A DNA stretch of 64,000 bases from Ruegeria sp. HKCCA6707 (GCF_013033515.1 NZ_WQEG01000001.1:930001-994000); one strand, 5' to 3'. Positions 1 through 8,285 are shown, numbered from the stretch's first letter. Numbers and translations are program-made. The notes: generated from the sequence alone by a model not told the origin.

Positions 1-662
1 ACGGGCCCGATGGAACCACATCGGTGCTGATCGACACCTCGCCCGATATGCGCAGCCAGTTGCTGGATACCGATACCGGACGATTGGACGGCGTAGTGTT
101 CACCCACGCGCACGCTGATCACACCAACGGGATCGACGATCTGCGCATGATCGTGTTCAACATGAAGTCCCGCGTGCCGGTGTGGGCCGACGGTGACACA
201 CAAAACGCGCTGCTGGGCCGGTTTGGATATGCGTTCGTGCAACCCGAAGGCTCACCCTACCCGCCGATCCTTGACCTGAAAACAATTGATGGCCCGTTCG
301 AGATTGACGGCCCCGGCGGTCCAATCCCGTTCCATCCCTTCCGCGTTGAGCACGGATCGATTGACTCGCTGGGCTTTCGCATGGGCAACCTGGCGTATTT
401 GCCAGATGTCTCGGAAATCTATGATGCGGCCTGGGCCGATCTTGAAGGGTTGGACTGTCTTATCATCGACGCCCTGCGCCGAACCCCGCACCCGACCCAT
501 GCGCATCTGGACAAAACCCTCGGCTGGATCGACCGCTTGTCACCCAAACGTGCGGTTCTGACCAATATGCATATCGATTTGGATTATGACACGGTGGCTG
601 CGGAAACACCGGATCACATCACACCTGCCTATGATGGTATGGTTATCTTGCAAGATCTCTAA
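1..662 (+). CDS. MBL-fold metallo-hydrolase (5' end outside window)
   Basis: The reading frame is already open at base 3 (codons from ggg-ccc-gat), so the true start lies upstream of the window; the GTG at 24 is internal. The visible 219 residues carry the metallo-beta-lactamase zinc motif THAHADH, followed by a PDVS segment with a likely metal-binding Asp, a THAHLDK segment, and a late TNMHIDLDY histidine. This pattern matches the PhnP/RNase Z-like branch of small cytoplasmic phosphodiesterases. The stop TAA is at 660-662. The substrate cannot be deduced, and nothing nearby concerns phosphonates. Family is secure, specific function is not. Confidence 0.85.
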   Translation, partial: GPDGTTSVLIDTSPDMRSQLLDTDTGRLDGVVFTHAHADHTNGIDDLRMIVFNMKSRVPVWADGDTQNALLGRFGYAFVQPEGSPYPPILDLKTIDGPFEIDGPGGPIPFHPFRVEHGSIDSLGFRMGNLAYLPDVSEIYDAAWADLEGLDCLIIDALRRTPHPTHAHLDKTLGWIDRLSPKRAVLTNMHIDLDYDTVAAETPDHITPAYDGMVILQDL

Positions 663-701
663 GGGTCAGCGACATGCAGCAAAATCAAGAATGCTGAGCA
701 G

Positions 702-1634
702 ATGCTGCAAAGCCTGATCGACGTCATCCTCCCCGTCTTCTTCGTGATCGGCGCCGGGTACGCCGCCACGCGCTTTGGATATTTCAAAGAAATTCATGTC
801 GATGGGTTGATGCAATTCACCCAAGGCTTCGCGATTCCCTGTCTGTTGTTCCTGGCCATCTCGAACCTTGACCTGAGCGCAAGCTTTGATCCGCGTCTGT
901 TGGGCAGCTTTTATGGTGCAGCCGGTCTGTGCTTTGCTGCAGGTCTTTTCGGAGCGCGCATAATCTTTGGCCGCGATTGGGAAGACAGCGTTGCAATCGG
1001 GTTCTGCTGCCTCTTCTCGAACTCGGTCCTGTTGGGTCTGCCGATCACCGAACGCGCATATGGCCCCGAAAACCTGACAGGAAACTACGCGATCATCGCC
1101 ATTCACTCGCCCTTTTGTTACGGACTTGGCATCACGGTGATGGAGGTCGTCCGAAACCGGGGGCGCGGCGGAATGCAGACAGTGCGGTCGGTCTTGTCTG
1201 CCATGTTCAAGAATGCACTGATCCTGGGGATCGCACTGGGATTTGCCGTGAACCTTTCGGGGATCGTGATTCCCAGCGTTCTGGACGACGCCTTGCGCAT
1301 GATCACCCTGGCGGCACTGCCAGCGGCACTCTTTGCCCTGGGCGGTGTCTTGGTGAAATACCGGCCCGAAGGAGACTTGCGCACGATCCTGTACGTTTGT
1401 GCCATCTCGCTACTGATCCACCCCAGCTTGGTCTGGATGTTCGGCAGTGCATCGGACCTGCCGCAAGATATCTTCCGCTCGGGCATCATAACGGCCGCCA
1501 TGGCGCCTGGTGTGAATTCCTATGTCTTTGCCAATATGTACGGGCGTGCCAAACGCGTAGCGGCCTCGTCAGTTCTGATCGGAACTGCGGGCTCGATCCT
1601 CACCGTCTGGATGTGGCTTACCCTGCTGGGGTAG
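702..1634 (+). CDS. AEC-family transporter (auxin efflux carrier-like permease)
   Basis: A 310-residue, strongly hydrophobic protein of the AEC/membrane transport protein family, usual length about 300-320 with ten membrane helices in two halves. The N-terminus (MLQSLIDVILPVFFVIGAGY) is the typical first helix, and the C-terminal part holds the NSYVFANMYG-type segment common in this family. In bacteria these permeases usually export or exchange small carboxylates; the substrate is not evident here. An earlier ATG at 671 opens only a 7-codon frame, so the ATG at 702 is the start. It lies 39 nt after the MBL gene and could be co-transcribed with it. Confidence 0.85.
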   Translation: MLQSLIDVILPVFFVIGAGYAATRFGYFKEIHVDGLMQFTQGFAIPCLLFLAISNLDLSASFDPRLLGSFYGAAGLCFAAGLFGARIIFGRDWEDSVAIGFCCLFSNSVLLGLPITERAYGPENLTGNYAIIAIHSPFCYGLGITVMEVVRNRGRGGMQTVRSVLSAMFKNALILGIALGFAVNLSGIVIPSVLDDALRMITLAALPAALFALGGVLVKYRPEGDLRTILYVCAISLLIHPSLVWMFGSASDLPQDIFRSGIITAAMAPGVNSYVFANMYGRAKRVAASSVLIGTAGSILTVWMWLTLLG

Positions 1635-1697
1635 CAAAGAGTTTGACATCGCTCGAGTTTATCACATCTAAGCGAAAGGATCATCTCGGAGCCACCA

Positions 1698-2393
1698 ATG
1701 CCCCACGCTGTTATCGTCGCCCATGGTCAACCGTCTGACCCAGACCCAGCCGAAACCGCTCTGGCGCGTTTTGCCGCGAAGGTCCATGCGATTTGCCCTG
1801 ATATGCAGGTCCACTCTGCGACCCTGGCTGCGCCCCTGGCGCTAGAACGTTGTCTGGACAGCCTGCCCGCCGATACAGTCATCTATCCCCTGTTCATGGC
1901 CAAAGGTTGGTTCGTCACCAGCGCCCTTCCCAAACGCGTTGCTGGCCGCTCTGTGCGTATTCTGGACCCGCTGGGCGTCGATCCGAAATTGCCCATGCTG
2001 GTGGCCGAAGCGTTGCGTACGGAACTGCAAAACAAAGATTGGCAGGCGGAACAGACCAATCTGGTCGTAGCCGCGCATGGATCCGGCCGCAGTCTGAACC
2101 CATCCCAAGTAACCCTGGCCTTTGCGTCCGAGCTTGCGGCCCTTGTCCCGTTTGCGGATATTCGCACAGGGTTTGTAGAAGAAGCGCCTTCGATCGCCGA
2201 AGCTGCATCCGATGTTGGTTCGCAATCGGTTTGCCTGCCGTTCTTTGCATGTACAGGCGGCCATGTGCTTGAAGACGTCCCCGAAGAGCTTGGAAAGGCC
2301 GGGTTTTCCGGTCTGGTGATGCCAGTGGTCGGTGAGTTGCCCGTCATTCAGCGACACATTGCTGATCAGCTTGGCAAAGCACTGGTCGCCTAA
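1698..2393 (+). CDS. CbiX/SirB-like chelatase family protein
   Basis: 231 residues with two similar halves. Each half begins with a strand ending in AHG (VIVAHGQ near residue 8 and VVAAHGSG near residue 130), the metal-binding His signature of CbiX/SirB sirohydrochlorin and precorrin chelatases. The second half ends with the PFFACTGGHVLEDVP segment that also fits the family. Such enzymes insert cobalt or iron into tetrapyrroles for cobalamin or sirohaem. No tetrapyrrole genes are nearby, so metal and substrate stay open. A GGAG Shine-Dalgarno lies 7 nt before the ATG. The stop faces the convergent cyclase gene 95 nt away. Confidence 0.75.
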   Translation: MPHAVIVAHGQPSDPDPAETALARFAAKVHAICPDMQVHSATLAAPLALERCLDSLPADTVIYPLFMAKGWFVTSALPKRVAGRSVRILDPLGVDPKLPMLVAEALRTELQNKDWQAEQTNLVVAAHGSGRSLNPSQVTLAFASELAALVPFADIRTGFVEEAPSIAEAASDVGSQSVCLPFFACTGGHVLEDVPEELGKAGFSGLVMPVVGELPVIQRHIADQLGKALVA

Positions 2394-2428
2394 GCGCCGC
2401 CCACCCGGATGTGAAAAAGGCGGGCTCA

Positions 2429-2488
2429 CTATCTAGCCCCGGCGAGTTTTCCATAGAACATATGCTGGGCACGCCCTGCACGCTTAGC
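2429..2488 (-). pseudogene. Orphaned in-frame tail of the GGDEF domain
   Basis: Directly behind the TAA (complement of 2489-2491) the same frame reads AKRAGRAQHMFYGKLAGAR and ends at TAG (complement of 2429-2431). AD-ALY-x-AKRAGR is the normal end of GGDEF domains, with x variable and often Gln. The TAA therefore sits exactly at x, and a single CAA-to-TAA transition would explain it. These 19 codons are a remnant, reachable only by readthrough. A sequencing error at 2491 is the main alternative. Confidence 0.75.
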
Positions 2489-3418
2489 TTAGTACAGTGC
2501 AAGGTCGGCAGCATTGACGACCCCTGCCGGATCTGGCGCATCGAACTGTGTGGACAGCGCGATACCGATACTGGCCGAGATTTTACAGCTATGTCCTTGA
2601 AATTGCAGAGGTTCACATAACCTCTCGATCAATCGATTTGCAATGGTTTCAATCTTTCGGCGATCCTGCAACCCCTTGAAAACCAGAATAAATTCGTCCC
2701 CGCCAATTCGGAAAACAGAATCGTCGTCCCGCGTTTCCTCCAACATGATCCGCGCGGCCTGTTGCAGTACGAAATCCCCCGCCGCGTGGCCCAACCTGTC
2801 ATTGACCGATTTGAAGAAATCCAGATCCAGATGCATCAAGGCAAATGTTGAGTTCATCGAAACCAAATGGCCCAAAATGTGATCCATCGCACGGCGGTTT
2901 TTCAGGCCGGTCAATGCATCCGAATAGGCCTGTTCTTCTGCGGCCAGCATAGCGCCCTGCAGACGCAGGTTTAACGAACGCGACGCTTCCATGGCAGCGG
3001 ATTTGGCTTCGACCAGATACAGCAGTTCGATCGCCAAATCCGTGCCCGAAAAATCTGCGCTGGTCAGGGAATAATCTCGCACCGCGTCGAGGATGGAGAT
3101 CCCGAAAGACAAATTGATGACAGCCCCCGCGTCGTTTGGCAAAGGCGCTATCAGCCCTCTCAGCGCGGTCTGCGGATCGTCGTGGAATTTCAGATGCAAA
3201 CGCGCCCCCGGCGTGGCTAGTAGTGACGGAACTGTGGTCACATCCCTTGGCCGAACAAGCTTGAAAAGGTCCAGAAATGCACGACCGACCATTGGCATGT
3301 CGGGACGCAGCTTTTGCAATGTCGGGCCGACCTCTTGAATGTTTCCATTCTGATCCACCAACAAATACATCGGGCACAACGTATCCATAAGACGGGCCAA
3401 TGCCGCTCTAGCGATCAT
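2489..3418 (-). CDS. HNOBA-GGDEF diguanylate cyclase, C-terminus cut by in-frame stop
   Basis: 309 residues. Residues about 1-125 resemble the HNOBA (H-NOX-associated, PAS-like) domain of soluble guanylate cyclases, with the typical LFKLVRP and later ILDAVRDYSL segments. A short helical linker (about 126-165) leads to a GGDEF domain. The active site GGDEF is at 239-243 and an inhibitory I-site RDDD at 230-233, so cyclic-di-GMP synthesis with product feedback is expected. The protein stops right after ADLALY, although the same frame continues beyond the TAA with the standard GGDEF tail (see next entry). Its start overlaps the upstream H-NOX-like gene by 11 nt. Whether the truncated enzyme is active is unclear. 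Confidence 0.8.
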   Translation of the reverse strand: MIARAALARLMDTLCPMYLLVDQNGNIQEVGPTLQKLRPDMPMVGRAFLDLFKLVRPRDVTTVPSLLATPGARLHLKFHDDPQTALRGLIAPLPNDAGAVINLSFGISILDAVRDYSLTSADFSGTDLAIELLYLVEAKSAAMEASRSLNLRLQGAMLAAEEQAYSDALTGLKNRRAMDHILGHLVSMNSTFALMHLDLDFFKSVNDRLGHAAGDFVLQQAARIMLEETRDDDSVFRIGGDEFILVFKGLQDRRKIETIANRLIERLCEPLQFQGHSCKISASIGIALSTQFDAPDPAGVVNAADLALY

Positions 3419-4001
3419 GACTGTGCGCTCCTAGCTCAAAATTCCGTCCTTTCGCAAACGCGCTTTCCACCAATGTGATCTTCAACACCTCAATCGGGCC
3501 TTGTGTAGCTTCCTGAGACAGGAAAACCAGCGAACCATAGTCGTCGGCCATGGCGCGCAAGACACCAGTCATCACACTGGGATAGCCTTCAAGCCCAGAA
3601 TGGCAATGAAGGCGGAAATCCGATTGTGAAAGTTCCTGAAGCTCCAATTGAGGCAAAATCAAATCGGATACGGCCAGCCTTACCCTGTCGGACAAATCGT
3701 CCAGAGATTGCAAGAATTCCACATAGGTCACACCGCCAAAGCGCAGCAACCGGCGCAAACCTTCCATATTTGGATGGGAAAGGAGGTAGGTTCCAAGATC
3801 CTCAAGTACATCCGAGCGCGGGCGATCAAGTTTGCAACACAGCGCGCCCAGGACCCTAGGGTAGATTTCGACATCATAGGTTAACATCGCCTCGAAATCG
3901 GCAAATTCGAGCCCTGCAGCCGTCGTCGAATCCACCCATGTTTGTCGCCCGTAGTTAGCGCAAACAAACGACTGAATCGCTTTGATGATCAGACCATGCA
4001 T
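3408..4001 (-). CDS. H-NOX-like (HNOB) domain protein lacking haem ligand
   Basis: 197 residues, the size of a stand-alone H-NOX, beginning with the family signature MHGLI...FVCANYG..TW and holding the LLRFGG.TYVEFLQSLDDL segment. H-NOX proteins bind haem and sense NO or O2, commonly passing the signal to a neighbouring cyclase or kinase. Aligned by eye to Thermoanaerobacter H-NOX (FLMMMDEVH), the proximal haem His corresponds to Ser104 (FLQSLDDLS), and the YxSxR haem-propionate motif is replaced by LHCHS at 131-135. It probably does not bind haem in the normal way. An AAAGGC ribosome site precedes the ATG. It overlaps the HNOBA-GGDEF gene, so the two form one signalling unit. Confidence 0.75.
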   Translation of the reverse strand: MHGLIIKAIQSFVCANYGRQTWVDSTTAAGLEFADFEAMLTYDVEIYPRVLGALCCKLDRPRSDVLEDLGTYLLSHPNMEGLRRLLRFGGVTYVEFLQSLDDLSDRVRLAVSDLILPQLELQELSQSDFRLHCHSGLEGYPSVMTGVLRAMADDYGSLVFLSQEATQGPIEVLKITLVESAFAKGRNFELGAHSHDR

Positions 4002-4118
4002 AATGTGCCTTTGAAATGACGCGTTATGCGATCTGAGCTCAGAAAACTTAATAAACCGCGAAAATTCTCTGTTTGATACAGCGAATTGAGCGCATCACCC
4101 GCCTGATACCTCAGTCGA

Positions 4119-5678
4119 TCAGAAGTCTGTAGGCGCTCCACCTTCGGCTTTTCTGCGGGCAACGAAGTCAGCCAGCTCATCGCGGATGGCGTCCTCCATC
4201 GGTGGCGCTTCAAAGCTGCCGACAATCTCTTTGAACATGTGGTGCGCACGTTCGGCGGTCCAAATACCGCCAGCAGCCTCCCACCCTTCAAAGTTCTTCC
4301 AATCGCTTAGAAACGGTTGATAGAAGGCCGTGGTATAGCGATCCTGAGTGTGCTGAATGCCAAAGAAATGGCCATCATTTCCCACCGCTCGGATCGCGTC
4401 GAGCGCGATTTCATCAGGTCCGGTCGCCACAAGTTCGGGCTGCATATACCGCTGAATCTGCTGCAATATCTCACAGTCCATAATGAATTTCTCGGGGCTG
4501 GCGATCAGGCCGCCCTCAAGCCAACCCGCCGCGTGATAGACAATGTGGGTTCCCGACTGCACCGCTGCCCACAGCGAGTTCGATGTCTCCCAGATCGACT
4601 GGCCGTCGGGCACATTTGCGGCACAGACACCCGAAGACCGCATAGGCAGGTTGTAGAACCGAGCCATCTGGCCCGTCATCTGAGTCGAGCGCATGTATTC
4701 CGGCGTTCCGAATGCGGGCGCTCCGGTTTTCATGTCGACATTCGACGTGAATGTCCCGATCACACAAGGGGTTCCGGGGCGGACATACTGGAAGAGAGCG
4801 ATGGCACAGAGCGCTTCGGCCAAAGACTGAGCCACAGCACCGGCCATCGTAACCGGAGCCATGGCCCCTGCCAGCGTAAAAGGCGTGACCACGATCGCCT
4901 GACCTCGCCGTGCCAAACGCAAACAGCCGTCAATCATTGGATGGTCATGTTTCAGAGGCGAGGTCGAGTTGATGTTGGTATACATCCGGGGGGTGGCCTC
5001 GAACTCTTCGTGGCTCAGACCACCAGCGATGCGGACCATTTCCATCACGTCTTCGACACGTTCCTTGCCCAGCGAATAGGCGTGCATGGTTTTGTCGGTC
5101 AGAGTCAGCTTGTCATAAAGTACATCCAAATGGCGAATACTGGCGTGGAGGTCGACCGGTTCGACAGGGTAACCGCCAGCAAAGTGGATACAGTTGAAAT
5201 ACTGTGTCAGCTTCAACAGATCCTGACACATGCGCCGGTTGCCAGGCACTTTCTTGCCGATCTCCATATCCCAATAGTTGGGTGGCGAGGACACATTCCC
5301 GAACAACAGGTTGCGCCCGCCTATCGTGATTGTGCGATCAGGGTTACGTGGCGTGATGGTAAAGCTGGAAGGTGCCTTACCCACCATTTCCATCACAAAG
5401 TCCCGGCCCATCCGCACATTGCTGCCTTCGACAGTGCACCCGGCCTCGCGAAGAATACCCAGTGCCTCTTCGTTCAGGAACTCGATCCCGATCTCTTCAA
5501 GAATCCGCATAGCGCCATCATGGATGGCCTCGATTCCTTCCGGGCCAAGAGGTTCGGTTGGCGCGTCCGTGTTGATCGGTGGATCCCAGGGCATCTGATC
5601 TATCACTGCGCTGCCGCGCCGCGCCGCCGCACCTGCGCGCCCGCCACTGCGTCGCCGAGATGTTCTGGGATTTGCCAT
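4119..5678 (-). CDS. MttB-family (non-pyrrolysine) methylamine/betaine methyltransferase
   Basis: 519 residues of the trimethylamine methyltransferase MttB superfamily (COG5598). The frame has no internal TAG, so unlike archaeal MttB it lacks pyrrolysine. Characterised members of this group (for example MtgB) demethylate quaternary amines such as glycine betaine onto a corrinoid protein. The start chosen (MANPRTSRRR) has GGAGG 5 nt upstream; an in-frame ATG 33 nt earlier at 5711 lacks a ribosome site. The N-terminus is unusually basic and disordered before the TIM-barrel begins near residue 50. No corrinoid-protein gene is adjacent, so partner and substrate are unknown. It follows a HAD phosphatase gene by 120 nt. 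Confidence 0.8.
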   Translation of the reverse strand: MANPRTSRRRSGGRAGAAARRGSAVIDQMPWDPPINTDAPTEPLGPEGIEAIHDGAMRILEEIGIEFLNEEALGILREAGCTVEGSNVRMGRDFVMEMVGKAPSSFTITPRNPDRTITIGGRNLLFGNVSSPPNYWDMEIGKKVPGNRRMCQDLLKLTQYFNCIHFAGGYPVEPVDLHASIRHLDVLYDKLTLTDKTMHAYSLGKERVEDVMEMVRIAGGLSHEEFEATPRMYTNINSTSPLKHDHPMIDGCLRLARRGQAIVVTPFTLAGAMAPVTMAGAVAQSLAEALCAIALFQYVRPGTPCVIGTFTSNVDMKTGAPAFGTPEYMRSTQMTGQMARFYNLPMRSSGVCAANVPDGQSIWETSNSLWAAVQSGTHIVYHAAGWLEGGLIASPEKFIMDCEILQQIQRYMQPELVATGPDEIALDAIRAVGNDGHFFGIQHTQDRYTTAFYQPFLSDWKNFEGWEAAGGIWTAERAHHMFKEIVGSFEAPPMEDAIRDELADFVARRKAEGGAPTDF

Positions 5679-5798
5679 CTTGCCCTCCGGGATTTGCTGC
5701 TGTTTCAGCAAGCCCCGAACTCAGACCTTGTGGCCGTTCTGTCTGCGACAGCCTATGTCGCTTTTCCATTCCGGTCCGGCAGTTTTGCGTCGGTTGCT

Positions 5799-6491
5799 TT
5801 ACTTGGTGGCGAGCCAGGCCGGGATATGGCCGATATCTTGCAGAACCACATCCGCCAGCGGTTCAAGCTGATCTGCTGGCGCCATGCCCGTCAGCACGCC
5901 GATCGTCACCATACCCGCTGCCCGCCCGGCCAAAAGATCGTGACGGCTATCTCCGACCATGGCGACACGCGATGGATCGACATTCAGATGTCTGGCAAAG
6001 GCCAGCATTTGTCCCGGTTCAGGCTTGTAGCCATGCCCGCTGTCGTAACCGGCGACAAAGTCGAAGTGATCCTGAACGCCCACCGATGCCAGATGCTGCA
6101 GCGCCGAGCTTTCGGCGTCGTTAGTAGCCACCCCCAACTTAAGTCCCAACCCGCGCAAAGATTGCAAGAATGGGGCCAGTGGTACGGCCTGGTACTGGTT
6201 AATTCCTGCCGCAGCTTCGTTCAGAGTATCAACGATCTGGGATACGGATATGCCGTTTAAATGCGGATGCAAAGCCTCGGCGACTTCGTCCACTGTCCCT
6301 GCGATGACGACGCTGTCAGGTTCATAGCGATCCTGGGCATAGTCAAAGCCGATGGCTTTCCCCAGCCGACTTGCCTGTTCGGTATCACCCGCTGTCAGCA
6401 GATCCAGCGACATGCGCCCAAATGCCCCCCAAGTCTGGGCGAAGTCAAAAAGGGTACCGTCCTTGTCAAAAAGAAGGGCGTCGATGGCCAT
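5799..6491 (-). CDS. HAD-family hydrolase (phosphoglycolate phosphatase-like)
   Basis: 230 residues. The HAD motifs are in order: FDKDGTLFDF near the N-terminus (catalytic Asp pair), a TN motif in GVATND, Lys in GYKPEPGQ, and GDSRHDLLAG near residue 170. A helical cap lies between motifs I and II. This is the Gph/subfamily IA type acting on small phosphate esters; the substrate is not defined. The start at 6491 is supported by AGGAG upstream and places motif I at residues 7-16; the open frame extends 34 codons farther but without family similarity. It precedes the MttB gene on the same strand and may share a transcript. Confidence 0.85.
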   Translation of the reverse strand: MAIDALLFDKDGTLFDFAQTWGAFGRMSLDLLTAGDTEQASRLGKAIGFDYAQDRYEPDSVVIAGTVDEVAEALHPHLNGISVSQIVDTLNEAAAGINQYQAVPLAPFLQSLRGLGLKLGVATNDAESSALQHLASVGVQDHFDFVAGYDSGHGYKPEPGQMLAFARHLNVDPSRVAMVGDSRHDLLAGRAAGMVTIGVLTGMAPADQLEPLADVVLQDIGHIPAWLATK

Positions 6492-6510
6492 GAATTCAGG
6501 CTCCTGTGGG

Positions 6511-6795
6511 TTAAGTCCAATGCATCTCGGAATCCCCTGCCAATAGCGCACGCGCCTGGCCAGGCAACTCGTAAGGAACGGAATTGGCGTCACAAAACGA
6601 CATAACCCACGAATCGTCCATCAAAAGAAACTCAAGCACGGATATCAGAAACTCTGGCTCGCCTGCCCACTCGCGCAAGTCCTGTCCGGACGCACCTGTC
6701 GCGCCAAGAAACACGGGCAAAAGCTCGTCATTGGCGACCAGCCAACCCAGGACATTCAAGGCAAGAGTTTCGGCGTTACTTGCAGAGATCGGCAT
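6511..6795 (-). CDS. DUF3572 family protein
   Basis: 94 acidic residues matching the alphaproteobacterial DUF3572 family: an ALNVLGWLVANDELLPVFLGATG segment followed by EFLISVLEFLLMDDSWVMSFC. No enzymatic motif, signal peptide or membrane helix is visible; function is unknown. The start at 6795 has an AGGCGAG ribosome site; an ATG at 6816 would add MSYKGEF but has poor upstream sequence. It is divergent from the PleD-like cyclase gene and 19 nt upstream of the HAD gene, so it probably leads a DUF3572-HAD-mttB transcription unit. Confidence 0.7.
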   Translation of the reverse strand: MPISASNAETLALNVLGWLVANDELLPVFLGATGASGQDLREWAGEPEFLISVLEFLLMDDSWVMSFCDANSVPYELPGQARALLAGDSEMHWT

Positions 6796-6884
6796 AAACT
6801 CGCCTTTGTAACTCATTTGGAAAGGGTTTGTTAACCAGACTCATAAACACTTTGGACACGCATGCAATCCAACGGTGAGATGCT

Positions 6885-8285
6885 ATGTCCCTACAAGACA
6901 CCATACTCGTCCTCGACGGGGTTTCGACCAATCGCATCATGCTGAAGGTTCAATTGACCGCAGCCTGGTATCAGGTCGTGCAAGCCGAATGCCTGGACGG
7001 ATTGGCGGCGCTTCTGCGCAGGGTGCGGCCTGACCTGGTGCTCACGGCACAAAGCCTACCGGATGGGACCGCCGAAGATGTGAAAAAGCTGCTGGCCTCG
7101 GATCCCAAACTCGAAGACGTACCGATTGTTGCGATCGTTCCGCAGAATGATAAATCGGCGCGAATGCAGGCTCTGGCCGCAGGGTTGGACGACGCGATCG
7201 CGCATCCTTTCAAGGATACACTATTGCTGGCCCGTGTACGCAGCTTGCTGCGCGCACGGGCCGAACGGCAAGAGCTGCGGATCGGGAACGACTCGCAAAC
7301 AATGGGCTTTGCAGAACCCGCAGCGGATCTGTTGCTGGCCCCCAGCATCAGCCATGTCGCCATTCTGTCTCAATCCGCGCAGATGAGTATGCTGTGGCGC
7401 AACGCTCTGGCCGAGCGCACGACTTATTCCGTCAACTGCCACACCCGAATGAACCTGAGCGGGCTGCTGTCCGGGACACTTCCAAACGCGGTTATCGTAA
7501 AGATGCGGCGCGAAGGCGATGGGCTGAGCATCTTGGCTGACCTCCGGTCGCGCCGCGCAACACGGCACACGGTGCTGATTGCCGTGTTAGAGGATGAAAA
7601 CACAAACCTCGCCGCCGAGGCACTGGATCGAGGGGCCGATGCGGTCTGTATGAGCGGGTTTGATGCCGACGAAATCGCGCTGCGGCTTGAGGCGTTGATT
7701 GCCCGTAAATCCCGGGACGACAACTTACGCGCAACCATGCGCGAAGGGCTTGCCGACGCGCTTACAGATCCTCTGACGGGGCTACACAATCGCCGCTATG
7801 CCATGCGGGCAATGGCTCAGATCACCCGCCAATCCCTGCAATCCGGGTGTGGCTTTGCAGTCATGCTGGCCGACCTGGACCATTTCAAAACCATCAATGA
7901 CCGTTTTGGTCACGCTGGTGGGGATCTGGTGCTGACGGAAACTGCACGCCGTCTGAAATCCGCGATAGGGAAAAAGGGGTTTGCTGCACGGATTGGTGGT
8001 GAAGAATTTATGATCGTTCTTCCCGAAACCACCTCGAAGCAGGCGTTGGAGCTGGCGGATGTGGTGTGCAATTGCATCTGCAACACGCCGTTCCTTCTTC
8101 CGGATCAACACAGTTTGATAACCGCCACGATCAGCGTGGGCGTCAACCTCTGCGAACCGCCTCAATTGTCCGGGCAACTGGAAAAGGACCCGATTGATCA
8201 CCTGATCCGGTCAGCTGATCAGGCGCTCTACGCTGCCAAACAAGCGGGTCGAAATCAGGTTCAGATCGGGAAAACAGCGGCTTAG
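6885..8285 (+). CDS. pleD: PleD-like diguanylate cyclase with degenerate receivers
   Basis: 466 residues with PleD architecture: REC1 (about 5-125), REC2 (about 155-275), GGDEF domain (about 290-460). The catalytic GGEEF is at 371-375, so c-di-GMP synthesis is likely. REC1 is degenerate: the phosphoacceptor Asp is Ala55 (VLTAQSL), the acidic pair is D11-G12, and the conserved Lys is His107. REC2 has Lys at the equivalent Asp position. The I-site RxxD is GKKG, so product inhibition through the primary I-site is lost. Activity therefore should not depend on phosphorylation. Transcribed divergently from the DUF3572 gene; its 3' end overlaps the convergent metal-sensor-like gene by 4 nt. Confidence 0.85.
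   Translation: MSLQDTILVLDGVSTNRIMLKVQLTAAWYQVVQAECLDGLAALLRRVRPDLVLTAQSLPDGTAEDVKKLLASDPKLEDVPIVAIVPQNDKSARMQALAAGLDDAIAHPFKDTLLLARVRSLLRARAERQELRIGNDSQTMGFAEPAADLLLAPSISHVAILSQSAQMSMLWRNALAERTTYSVNCHTRMNLSGLLSGTLPNAVIVKMRREGDGLSILADLRSRRATRHTVLIAVLEDENTNLAAEALDRGADAVCMSGFDADEIALRLEALIARKSRDDNLRATMREGLADALTDPLTGLHNRRYAMRAMAQITRQSLQSGCGFAVMLADLDHFKTINDRFGHAGGDLVLTETARRLKSAIGKKGFAARIGGEEFMIVLPETTSKQALELADVVCNCICNTPFLLPDQHSLITATISVGVNLCEPPQLSGQLEKDPIDHLIRSADQALYAAKQAGRNQVQIGKTAA

Noticed and set aside
4119-5678. Pyrrolysine-dependent trimethylamine methyltransferase
   Set aside because: No in-frame TAG exists and no pyl genes are present; assigned to the non-pyrrolysine branch.
4317-6260. 647-codon forward open frame opposite mttB and the HAD gene
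   Set aside because: Antisense frame over two recognisable genes and their gap, with no domain or Shine-Dalgarno.
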